From an uncultured Muribaculaceae bacterium (GTDB lineage Bacteria; Bacteroidota; Bacteroidia; Bacteroidales; Muribaculaceae), in the NCBI GenBank assembly GCA_947625935.1, contig CANQQE010000004.1, positions 1 to 64,000 on the forward strand: 64,000 bases of DNA, read 5' to 3'. The notes beneath the pieces are model-generated. The model saw nothing but the letters and a program-made list of their open reading frames with translations. It ran no database searches and was not told where the DNA came from. Below are positions 7,351 to 14,349 of the stretch, in pieces. The position numbers and the translations under genes were made by a program. The stretch's first letter is position 1. Each line of letters starts with the position of its first letter.

Positions 7351-7854
7351 TCACTCCCCCCATTCGAGTTCAGCCTCCGCCGCGAGCTCGGTGTCTGCCT
7401 CAGGGAAGCTGTACGGGCTTGGAGCCTTCGGCTCGGTCTCAAACGCCCGCAGTGTCGTTATCAGACGCTCAAGTGTCTCATCACGCCGCACTTTGGCCAG
7501 CTCGCATTCCCAGATAGTGATGACGTTCCACCCCATTTGCCGCAACCGTGCCGCGACATCCCGGTCGCGTTCCCGGTTACGCTCTATCTTCCTCAGCCAG
7601 AAATCGCGGTTGGTCTTGGGGAAACGGCGGTGGCACTCATGGCCGTGCCAGAAACAGCCGTTGATGAAGATAACCGTCCGCAGCCTCGACAACACTATGT
7701 CAGGCCGGCCCGGAAGCTCCTTCTTGTATAGACGATAGCGGTATCCGTGCTGCCACAGATACCGCCTCACCGTCACTTCGGGGCGGGTGTCGCGCGACCT
7801 TATGCTGCTCATGCAGTGGTGCCGCTGTTCGGGTGTCATCACGTCGGTCATCAT
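7351..7854 (-). CDS. vsr: Very short patch repair (Vsr) endonuclease
   Basis: 167 residues from ATG 7854 (MMTDVMTPEQRHHCMSSIRS); ATG 7851 and 7839 are alternatives. Vsr nicks 5' to the T of T:G mismatches made by deamination of 5-methylcytosine. Family signatures are all present: SSIRSRDTRPE, the catalytic/metal region ELPGRPDIVLSRLRTVIFI and the zinc/His segment GCFWHGHEC, followed by FWLRKIERNRERD and WNVITIWECEL. No cytosine methyltransferase is adjacent, so this is an orphan; its partner, if any, lies elsewhere. The start leaves 37 bp to the phage-like gene at 7892, so vsr may be transcribed with the portal operon. The C-terminal 25 residues are an acidic extension. Confidence 0.88.
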   Translation of the reverse strand: MMTDVMTPEQRHHCMSSIRSRDTRPEVTVRRYLWQHGYRYRLYKKELPGRPDIVLSRLRTVIFINGCFWHGHECHRRFPKTNRDFWLRKIERNRERDRDVAARLRQMGWNVITIWECELAKVRRDETLERLITTLRAFETEPKAPSPYSFPEADTELAAEAELEWGE

Positions 7855-7891
7855 TATCTTAACGTCGCAACCCGTCCCCTTGTTATCCCTG

Positions 7892-8320
7892 TCACCAAAA
7901 ATTAGGCACGATTCTTCCACCCGTCGAGCGTCCCGCCAAAGCCGCCTGCACCGATTCGATTACAGCTTCGGCCTCCTTGCCGTAGTCCGCGGCGGCATTG
8001 CTGTCATAGCCGATGTTTGCCATCTGAAGCACACGCAGCGCGCATCCCTGTTCGATAATGCTTCTCACAGACGCGTCGTCCCCGCCGACAGTCACATCCA
8101 CTATATCCCCCTCCCCCGATAGGTTGGCGGTCCCTCCGGCTTTCAGAGCCGTCTCACCTATTGCCGCTCTGATTAGCGGCTCCAACGCGTCACGCCGGTC
8201 CGTTGTGAGCAGCGGCACCTGTGCTCGTTTCTCCTTGTTGTAATAGCTTCTGAGTGCCGATAGGGCGAAAATCTGGCGCTCTATCGCTCTGATTGATAAA
8301 CTGATGGTTGTCATGGTCAT
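7892..8320 (-). CDS. Unknown small protein, last of the portal-operon genes
   Basis: 142 residues, starting MTMTTISLSIRAIERQIFAL; two further ATG codons follow within four codons. The N-terminal third is helical and basic, the middle (LSGEGDIVDVTVGGDDASV) is strand-like, and the protein ends in GRIVPNFW. No family is recognised. Its start overlaps the stop of the gene upstream by 4 bp (ATGA), so the two are translationally coupled. Its place behind connector and portal genes suggests a head or packaging accessory protein, by context only. The short end with an aromatic tail recalls the RPRRSIWD end of the scaffold-like protein, which may be chance. Confidence 0.55.
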   Translation of the reverse strand: MTMTTISLSIRAIERQIFALSALRSYYNKEKRAQVPLLTTDRRDALEPLIRAAIGETALKAGGTANLSGEGDIVDVTVGGDDASVRSIIEQGCALRVLQMANIGYDSNAAADYGKEAEAVIESVQAALAGRSTGGRIVPNFW

Positions 8321-8748
8321 TTTCTCGTTAAGGTTTCATTTTCGGTCGATTGCCGGCGTGGTCGGCGGCGGCGCAACTGTTCATAGAGCTTCTTCCCGTA
8401 GCCGGGAGTGATGAAATAGCGCGAAGCCCTTTCGTCGGCGAGCACGCGGTTGAGAGCGGCGGCTATTGTCGGCTCCTCTCCCGATGCGATCACGGCATTG
8501 ACCTTACCCTCTATCTCATCCCACATCAGCCGTTTCTCATGTCGGCGGGGCTTCATCCCGTTGCGCACTCTGTAAAGCGTCGTCAGTGCGTAATCATAGT
8601 CGAGATAATACCCCGGTGCGTCGCTTCCGACGGCGCGGGCCACTATCTCCCCCGCCGACGGGATTTCTCCCCGTTCAAATGCCATTTTCGTCTGTCGGCG
8701 GCATTCGCGTTTGAAATCCTGGTCTCTGATTTCCCTTAATTCTGCCAT
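8317..8748 (-). CDS. Unknown basic protein of the portal operon
   Basis: 143 residues, high in Arg and Glu, predicted mostly helical: MAELREIRDQDFKRECRRQT at the start, YYLDYDYALTTLYRVRNGM in the middle, a conserved-looking RYFITPGYGKKLYEQLRRRR and a basic tail. It could bind DNA; a small terminase subunit or a transcription factor of the phage genes are conceivable but unproven. It is coupled by a 4-bp overlap to the next gene. Between it and the portal gene (8749-8841) lies a TATATTTG box (complement of 8789-8796), so it may have its own promoter in addition to read-through from the portal gene. Confidence 0.55.
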   Translation of the reverse strand: MAELREIRDQDFKRECRRQTKMAFERGEIPSAGEIVARAVGSDAPGYYLDYDYALTTLYRVRNGMKPRRHEKRLMWDEIEGKVNAVIASGEEPTIAAALNRVLADERASRYFITPGYGKKLYEQLRRRRPRRQSTENETLTRK

Positions 8749-8788
8749 AATAATATCGTCAATAATGTTGTTTTACCAATTATATTTG

Positions 8789-8796
8789 CAAATATA
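8789..8796 (-). promoter_or_regulatory. Possible internal -7 box before the 143-residue gene
   Basis: TATATTTG on the minus strand fits TAnnTTTG and stands 41 nt before the ATG at 8748. No TTTG is found 19-20 bp upstream, so it is weak or needs an activator. Confidence 0.3.
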
Positions 8797-8841
8797 CAAT
8801 CATGGATGGGCCTTATCTTTGCCCATCATTCTGTTTGTTGG

Positions 8842-10242
8842 TTAATTGATAATATCAATATTCTCAATCATGATTCTGTCGCGCCATTCTATGAACCCCC
8901 CGAACGTATCCAACAAATCGGCGAGAGCCACGGTCGCGTTGTGCACCTGGTTCTCATACATCGAGTTCCCTTTGGCCCCCGATGTCCCGTGACCGCTGAG
9001 AGCCTCGCTCACGCCCGAGATGTCGCGAAACAGCTTCATCTCCAGATCAAGCAGGTCATAGGCCCCGATGTCACCGCCGCGGCTCACGAGTTGTTGCGGG
9101 GCGGGTTCGCCGTTTCTCGGGTCATATGGGATTATTCCGTCACACGCCGACCATTGCTTCCCCACATCTTCCCAGCTCATGTTGCTTATCTTCTGTCGGT
9201 AGGGAAACAGGAGCACACCCTTGGCTGAGGTGCTCATAACATGGTCGATTAATGTGATCAGGCGGTTCACATATTTCTGTTGGTCTATTATATCCTCCAC
9301 AAACGAGTGGATCTCCCCGTCGACAAGCGGGTAGAGCTTCACTATGAATGGATGTTGGCCCGATGCGAGCGGCGAGCAGCGTTCATGAAGCAGGTCACCC
9401 CGCGGCGAGATGTAGCGGCAGTGCCATTGTATATCCGTCGTTTTGCGCCATTTCAGTTGTGGGCGGCCAGCCGATTGCCGTTGGCGGTTTTCACGTCTCA
9501 GGCCCTCCGCGGCTTCTGTGCTGAGTCGGCTCATGGTTCCCGTCTCGGGGTCATGGCACTCCACTGTCTCGCAGCTTTCCATAGTCCACACCTCCACCAC
9601 GCGGCAACGTCCGGCGGTGGCCGTGAAAAAACCGTCGCTCGTCTCGCCCGATTTCATGTCGCGGTAGATTGCCCTGAGCCGGTCGGCTGTGGCTGCGTCG
9701 CCGTGCGAGAATCTCATCACCACTTCGGCGAGGCTCATGTCGTGCAGCATCCCTATTAGTTCCGTGTCCCATCCCCTGATGTCGTTGATGCTGTTGATAA
9801 AAAAGCGGCGGGGGCTGACGTTGTCCACCCACACCCCCTGGCCCATGGGTCGGTGTTCCTTGACTACTCGCTGTATCGCGCATCCCGAAATCAGAAACTC
9901 CTCAAGCGTGCGGCAGTCAAGCTCATTAAGCTGGTTCACGCTGTAGGCTTTCCTGACTCTGCTGTCGGCCTTGGCCCCTTGTTGGGCGCGCCTGTCCCTG
10001 TAACGGCCTATGACACATTTCACCATCTGTCTGATCAGATTGTTGGTCAGAGGTGTGCGCCCGCAGCGCGATGCAAGTTCCTCCTCGCTGATGGTGCGCC
10101 CGTCACTGTCATAGACTATGTCGTTCCATTGGCGGCCATAGGTGAAATTCTTGTAGCGCTCCCGGCGTTGGCGCAGGTCGGCGAGCTTCAGCCATGCCCG
10201 GTGGGCGGCCTCAAGCACCTCCCGTGTTCTTGTTATCTCCAT
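8842..10242 (-). CDS. Phage portal-like protein
   Basis: 466 residues. The N-terminus has the layout of podovirus-type portals: a helical arm, then RYKNFTYGRQWNDIVYDSDG (31-50), LTNNLIRQMVKCVIGRYRDR (66-85), a wing region with RGWDTELIGMLHDMSLAEVV, and a stem/crown part with PFIVKLYPLVDGEIHSFVED and DLEMKLFRDISGVSEALSG. In phages the portal is the dodecameric ring at one vertex through which DNA is packaged. The protein ends soon after the SGVSEALSG block (ENIDIIN); many podovirus portals are 100-250 residues longer, so the barrel/C-terminal region is short or missing. It starts 14 bp after the connector-like gene. No terminase gene is near. Confidence 0.75.
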   Translation of the reverse strand: MEITRTREVLEAAHRAWLKLADLRQRRERYKNFTYGRQWNDIVYDSDGRTISEEELASRCGRTPLTNNLIRQMVKCVIGRYRDRRAQQGAKADSRVRKAYSVNQLNELDCRTLEEFLISGCAIQRVVKEHRPMGQGVWVDNVSPRRFFINSINDIRGWDTELIGMLHDMSLAEVVMRFSHGDAATADRLRAIYRDMKSGETSDGFFTATAGRCRVVEVWTMESCETVECHDPETGTMSRLSTEAAEGLRRENRQRQSAGRPQLKWRKTTDIQWHCRYISPRGDLLHERCSPLASGQHPFIVKLYPLVDGEIHSFVEDIIDQQKYVNRLITLIDHVMSTSAKGVLLFPYRQKISNMSWEDVGKQWSACDGIIPYDPRNGEPAPQQLVSRGGDIGAYDLLDLEMKLFRDISGVSEALSGHGTSGAKGNSMYENQVHNATVALADLLDTFGGFIEWRDRIMIENIDIIN

Positions 10243-10256
10243 ATTCTCGATTTTGT

Positions 10257-10799
10257 TTAGTTTGTTAATGTGTCTGCGGGGATGGTCGCCAAGGCGCGTT
10301 CATCAAGCCGGTAGAAACCGTCGGCGGGCTCAAGCACGCATTTCAGCGAGACGATGCGCGAAGCGGTCGATACCGGAGTGTAGAGGTGCAGATACCCCTG
10401 GTGGGCGACCGCTACAGGCTCCTCGCTCCCTCCGCGGCTGTAAGGCGATCGTTGCAATGACGCTATGGGCGAATCTGGCCCGACTATGATAGCCGTCTGC
10501 CGCCACCCCTCGAGCTTCACTTCCACCACCCTTCGGCACTCCGCAGGGAGAGTGATGGTCGCGCTACCGTCATCCTGATGCTTCAGGGCAACGTCGCGCG
10601 CCATCTCGCTAACCTCCATCAGCGACAGGTCACCATTGTCGAGCAGATTCAGATACCACTCCCTCATTTCCATAATCTGCAGTCGGTCAAGGTCGACGCC
10701 GTCAGTGCGCGACAGCTCGCAATCGCTCCTCAGCGGCTCGAAATAACGCTTCAGCTTCCACACCCCCAGCATCTCCTCGGTTGAAAGATTCAGTAACAT
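10257..10799 (-). CDS. Head-tail connector / adaptor-like protein
   Basis: 180 residues. The N-terminal half is helical (MLGVWKLKRYFEPLRSDCEL, then REWYLNLLDNGDLSLMEVSE); the C-terminal half is strand-rich, with ITLPAECRRVVEVKLEGWRQ and a RIVSLKCVLEPADGFYRLDE end. A helical N-terminus followed by a beta domain with the 'LP-x-x-CRRV' turn is how head-completion adaptors next to podovirus portals look. It is first in the operon, directly upstream of the portal gene with 14 bp between them, which is a common phage order. The assignment is by context and pattern, not by a decisive motif. Leader element B (10841-10889) precedes it. Confidence 0.55.
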   Translation of the reverse strand: MLLNLSTEEMLGVWKLKRYFEPLRSDCELSRTDGVDLDRLQIMEMREWYLNLLDNGDLSLMEVSEMARDVALKHQDDGSATITLPAECRRVVEVKLEGWRQTAIIVGPDSPIASLQRSPYSRGGSEEPVAVAHQGYLHLYTPVSTASRIVSLKCVLEPADGFYRLDERALATIPADTLTN

Positions 10800-10840
10800 C
10801 CTGATTATAATTTGGTTTATAAATTAGACAATGCAATCAC

Positions 10841-10889
10841 CCGCAAAATTACCCCCGCCCGCCACCACATCCCCTGCGTTTTCCTCCCC
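10841..10889 (-). promoter_or_regulatory. Leader/promoter element B of the portal operon (shared with 2119-2167)
   Basis: The minus strand carries the -7 box TAATTTTG (complement of 10844-10851) followed by GCGG, 44 nt before the connector start codon. Upstream are a G/A-rich stretch and AAAACGCAG, at exactly the same distances as in element A. 38 of 49 positions agree without gaps. The usual -33 TTTG is absent in both, suggesting a dedicated activator. Confidence 0.6.
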
Positions 10890-10923
10890 TCATCTCTATT
10901 AATAAATTGTTGCGAATCACCCA

Positions 10924-10950
10924 GGTAGGGCTTGCCCATGGGCAAGCCGC
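10924..10950. repeat. REP-like palindrome, copy 3
   Basis: GGCTTGCCCATGGGCAAGCC (10929-10948) is a perfect 20-bp palindrome with GGTAG on the left and GC on the right, like copy 1 with the outer arm bases changed in a compensating way. Confidence 0.6.
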
Positions 10951-10984
10951 TCTCGCCGTCATTGTTAAACTTTCACACAAAACG

Positions 10985-11027
10985 CAGCGGTGGGCCGTCC
11001 CTCTTAGTTTTGGGCGGCCCACCGCTG
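10985..11027 (-). terminator. Hairpin terminator behind the GHL10 gene
   Basis: Arms CAGCGGTGGGCCG (10985-10997) and CGGCCCACCGCTG (11015-11027) pair perfectly over 13 bp with a 17-nt loop. On the minus strand it is followed by CGTTTTGTG. It ends 24 bp after the GHL10 stop codon. Confidence 0.6.
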
Positions 11028-11051
11028 ATAACTTTTTGGGGTGACGCCAGA

Positions 11052-13679
11052 CTACTTGATGCGTACTTTGTCGGCGCGCTGACCCTTGCGGCGTATCACG
11101 ATTTGGCCCGACGATGGGCGATTGATTCTGATACCCTGCAGGTTAAACCACTCGCACTCGGTGTCGTTGGGATCGATTTCTATTTCCTCCACTCCCGAAT
11201 TGTCACCGCGGTAGTAAGCCGACACCACGGGCGACCATGCCGAATAGTTGTTGCCGTCGGCGGTGCGGTAGTTGCCGCGGACCCTCATGTAGTAGAGCTT
11301 CCCTTTCTCAAGTGTCTTGCCCATTTCCCCCGCTTTGTTGCGGCTATGCCAGTTTGGAACCTGCGACGTTTCCTGGATGAATCGGTTGCCTATATTCTCC
11401 TTCTCGTCGAGTTGGAAAGTCACCTGATAGTACCCCGGGACGATGCCCGCACGGATATAATCGTCGGCATAAAACTCACCACCGTCTGTGGGATAGCTGA
11501 TTGAGACAGGGCCGGGGACCTCCTCCTTGGTCGTGAACATGACGGCGGGCGATGTCATCGCCTCCCCGTTTTTCTCATACGACAGGCGGCAGTAATATGT
11601 GGTCAGTCCGGCTAAATGCCCCGCCGGTGTCTGCCAGGAACCGCCATTAGCTTCCTCACTGAAAGCGAGCGTCGAGAATGTCTCCTTGGTCGACATCTCA
11701 ACGTTGACTTTGCGGTCAGCTATGCTCCACTCTATCAACGGAGTGAGCTCAACGTCGGTTGCACCGTCGGTCAGCGACGTGATGAGCATTCTCGTCATCG
11801 AGAACCCGCGGCTCTCCGAGATGCCGTCGTTGGCTGAGATGCCGCATGAGCGCACTCGCCAGTAATAGGTCTTGTCGGTATCGAGTCCGGGCATACGGGT
11901 CGTCGAGCAGTCGGTGCCGTTGCAAGGCAGCGTGTACAGTAGCGAATTGCGGCTGAACTCAGGGTCTGTCGCCACCTCGACGATATAGGATGTGGCTTTG
12001 TCCACAGCGGCCCAGTTGAACTCAAACGGAAACTCCACGGCGGCTCCGGCGGCCGGGAATGTCAATGCCGGTGCTGCCAGTGACTCTGTCGGCCTCCCTG
12101 CGAACGCCGGTGAGTATTCATAGCCGTAGCGGTCAAGCACACACACTGCGTATTCATATCCTGTCAACCTGTTGTCAGGGATGGTAAATTCCGTGTTATA
12201 GCTCGTGCCGAGCAGATATTCCGCCTCGCATTGGAAGTTCTCGGCCGGGAGGTCGGCCGGGATTGCGTAGACCGTGTAGCGAACGTTGTCATGACCCGTC
12301 CAGCTAAGTTTGTTCCCCGAGCGGCTGACTTCCGTCACAACCCCCGGGTTCTCACCAGGCTTCCACGTCATTGTCGGTATGATGGCCGGTGTGTTGAACA
12401 CAGTCTTTTTCAGATGGTGGCCGAATTTTGGCGACAATGAATAGATATATTTCGTCGAATAGAATATCGACCCCGGGTTTCCGTCAAGCGAGCTGCTGCG
12501 GTTGAGGCGCACCTGATTGGCATATTCCTCATATGTCTCGTTGTTGGGGCCCGATGCCATATCCATGTTGCTGTTGGCCTTCAGGTATTCCTGGCTGCTC
12601 ATTTCGGGCGATTTGCTGTTGAGGTGCAGGGTCGATATCGAATGGCTGACGTAAAGGTGACGGCCGAACTTCTCGGCGACTTCTCCCCACCACGGGGTGA
12701 CCTTGGCGTAGTCGGTCGACGCGCCGATAGTCCAATAGACTTGTGGTGAAATGAAGTCTAAGTTCTGGCGTGAGATCCATGCCAAGGGATCTGAAAAGAT
12801 GCTGCTGTATTGCCAGTCTGAGCCTGACGGGCAGGGGCGCATCCCGTATTTGTTGGCTACGGTGGCCTGTGTGGCAGCTATGCCGGCGGGGGAGACCCCG
12901 AAACGCACCCACGGCTTCGTCTCCTGGATGGTGCGGTACACGTCGGCTATCATTATGTTGACATTTTCCCGTCGCCAGTCGGCTTGGCTGAGTGTGCCGC
13001 CATCGGCCTTGTAGGCGTTGTAGAGGTCTGCGTCCGATGAGTTGGGCGTGCCGCCGAGATAGAAATAGTCGTCAAAAAGCACACCGTCGACATCATAGTT
13101 GTTCAGAATCTCTTTGATTACGTCGCAGATACGTTGTCTCACTTCCGGCAATCCGGGGTTGAGTATCGACGAGTTGTCATGCTCCATTATCCATTCCGGG
13201 TGCGTGTTGCGGTAATCGTTGGGGCCGTCCCACGGAGTCGCCGAGATGCTCGACTCGTAGCGGTAAGGGTTGAGCCATGCGTGGCATTCCAGTCCGCGTT
13301 TGTGGCACTCCGCCACTACCCATTCCAGCGGATCCCATCCGGGGTCCATGCCTCGGGTGGCTACTAAGTCGGTCGACCATGGCTCGTAGCTCGACTTATA
13401 CATTGCGTCGCAGCGTGAGCGAACCTGGAAGTTGATGGCGTTGAAGTTATTGATGGCCAATGAGTCAAGAAGGGTGGTCATGGCTTTCTTTTGGCGGTTG
13501 ATTTGCGTCTCGTCGCCTGTGGCGGTTATCACGCTCGGCGGCCAGTCAAGACGCCACACGGTCGCTACCCACGATGAGCGCATTTCTCGCTTCACTGGCG
13601 AGTCGGCGGCTTTGATTATCGGTGCGACGATTAGGGTCAGCAATAACAGTATGCTGCATTTCAGATATTTGCTGTGCAT
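11052..13679 (-). CDS. Secreted GHL10/DUF187 glycoside hydrolase-like protein
   Basis: 875 residues. A signal peptide (about 1-24, LLLLTLIVAPIIKAADS) precedes a TIM-barrel domain of the GHL10 (YngK, DUF187) family, residues about 30-400: REMRSSWVATVWRLDWPP, FQVRSRCDAMYKSSYEPWS, CHAWLNPYRYES and VDGVLFDDYFYLGG with the acidic candidate catalytic residues. Fibronectin-III-like repeats follow (about 410-800), and the protein ends in a Bacteroidales tail, EWFNLQGIRINRP, then a basic strand. Related proteins cleave or bind polysaccharide in the periplasm or outside; the substrate is unknown. The gene stands alone, with a promoter at 13755-13785 and a hairpin terminator behind it. Confidence 0.85.
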   Translation of the reverse strand: MHSKYLKCSILLLLTLIVAPIIKAADSPVKREMRSSWVATVWRLDWPPSVITATGDETQINRQKKAMTTLLDSLAINNFNAINFQVRSRCDAMYKSSYEPWSTDLVATRGMDPGWDPLEWVVAECHKRGLECHAWLNPYRYESSISATPWDGPNDYRNTHPEWIMEHDNSSILNPGLPEVRQRICDVIKEILNNYDVDGVLFDDYFYLGGTPNSSDADLYNAYKADGGTLSQADWRRENVNIMIADVYRTIQETKPWVRFGVSPAGIAATQATVANKYGMRPCPSGSDWQYSSIFSDPLAWISRQNLDFISPQVYWTIGASTDYAKVTPWWGEVAEKFGRHLYVSHSISTLHLNSKSPEMSSQEYLKANSNMDMASGPNNETYEEYANQVRLNRSSSLDGNPGSIFYSTKYIYSLSPKFGHHLKKTVFNTPAIIPTMTWKPGENPGVVTEVSRSGNKLSWTGHDNVRYTVYAIPADLPAENFQCEAEYLLGTSYNTEFTIPDNRLTGYEYAVCVLDRYGYEYSPAFAGRPTESLAAPALTFPAAGAAVEFPFEFNWAAVDKATSYIVEVATDPEFSRNSLLYTLPCNGTDCSTTRMPGLDTDKTYYWRVRSCGISANDGISESRGFSMTRMLITSLTDGATDVELTPLIEWSIADRKVNVEMSTKETFSTLAFSEEANGGSWQTPAGHLAGLTTYYCRLSYEKNGEAMTSPAVMFTTKEEVPGPVSISYPTDGGEFYADDYIRAGIVPGYYQVTFQLDEKENIGNRFIQETSQVPNWHSRNKAGEMGKTLEKGKLYYMRVRGNYRTADGNNYSAWSPVVSAYYRGDNSGVEEIEIDPNDTECEWFNLQGIRINRPSSGQIVIRRKGQRADKVRIK

Positions 13680-13754
13680 AATTGGTATATAGATATTGTT
13701 ATAGTTAGTCTATGTTAGGTATCGGGGAGATACTCCCGGTCTGTTTCTACGCCG

Positions 13755-13785
13755 CAAAGTTATGGATTAATTTCGTTGCCGACAA
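13755..13785 (-). promoter_or_regulatory. Promoter of the GHL10 gene
   Basis: -7 box TAACTTTG (complement of 13755-13762) and a -33 TTG (complement of 13783-13785) with 20 bp between, 76 nt before the start codon at 13679. Confidence 0.55.
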
Positions 13786-13861
13786 TACCGGGCGACTGGC
13801 TCTATTGTTGATAAAGTTTAAATTTATGTCACTGTATCAAAAATAAAGTTAACCAATGCGG

Positions 13862-14311
13862 TCAATCCAGCGGTTGGCCTGTCAGAGGGTGTCGCCACTG
13901 TGGGTCGAGTGCTTTGAGCGGTGTCGTGACAAATTCGCGCTCAAGCATCCGCGGATGCGGTAGCGTCAGTGTCGGTGGGTCATTGACTATTTTATCTCCC
14001 AAGGCTATCAGGTCTATATCTATGCGGCGGTCGATATATGCGCCCGATAAGTCGCGGTGGGGCGAGGCGTCGATTGAGCGTTCCACTGTTTTCAGCTTTT
14101 GAAGCAGGGTGTGGGCTGAACCATTCCATTCCGCGGCGATGACGATGTTGAGAAACGGGTGGGCCGACACGAAACCCCAGGGCTCGGTCTCGATTGCGGG
14201 TGAAATGCGGGCCCTGCAATCCAAAGCCGATTCAATTAAAGCGACCGCCAGCTCGATTTGAGCGAGGCGGTCACCTATGTTTGAACCTATGCCTATGTAG
14301 GCTGTTGACAA
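13862..14311 (-). CDS. folK: HPPK, 2-amino-4-hydroxy-6-hydroxymethyldihydropteridine pyrophosphokinase
   Basis: 149 residues. Transfers pyrophosphate from ATP to the pterin in folate synthesis. The family blocks are present in order: YIGIGSNIGDR at the N-terminus, ETEPWGFVSAHPFLNIVIAA, the catalytic metal-binding RRIDIDLIALGD (two Asp) and LPHPRMLEREFVTTPLKALD. Length is normal for a single-domain enzyme. It stands 38 bp behind infB on the same strand and may be read from that operon; other folate genes are not in the window. Confidence 0.93.
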   Translation of the reverse strand: MSTAYIGIGSNIGDRLAQIELAVALIESALDCRARISPAIETEPWGFVSAHPFLNIVIAAEWNGSAHTLLQKLKTVERSIDASPHRDLSGAYIDRRIDIDLIALGDKIVNDPPTLTLPHPRMLEREFVTTPLKALDPQWRHPLTGQPLD

Positions 14312-14349
14312 TTTCAGGGACGGTTAGAGGGTTATTTCCTCACTCTGTG

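Noticed and set aside
118-10799. An intact integrated prophage spanning 0-11 kb
   Set aside because: pheS, nth, gtrA and other chromosomal genes lie between the phage-like genes, and no integrase, attachment-site repeats, terminase or tail genes are visible.
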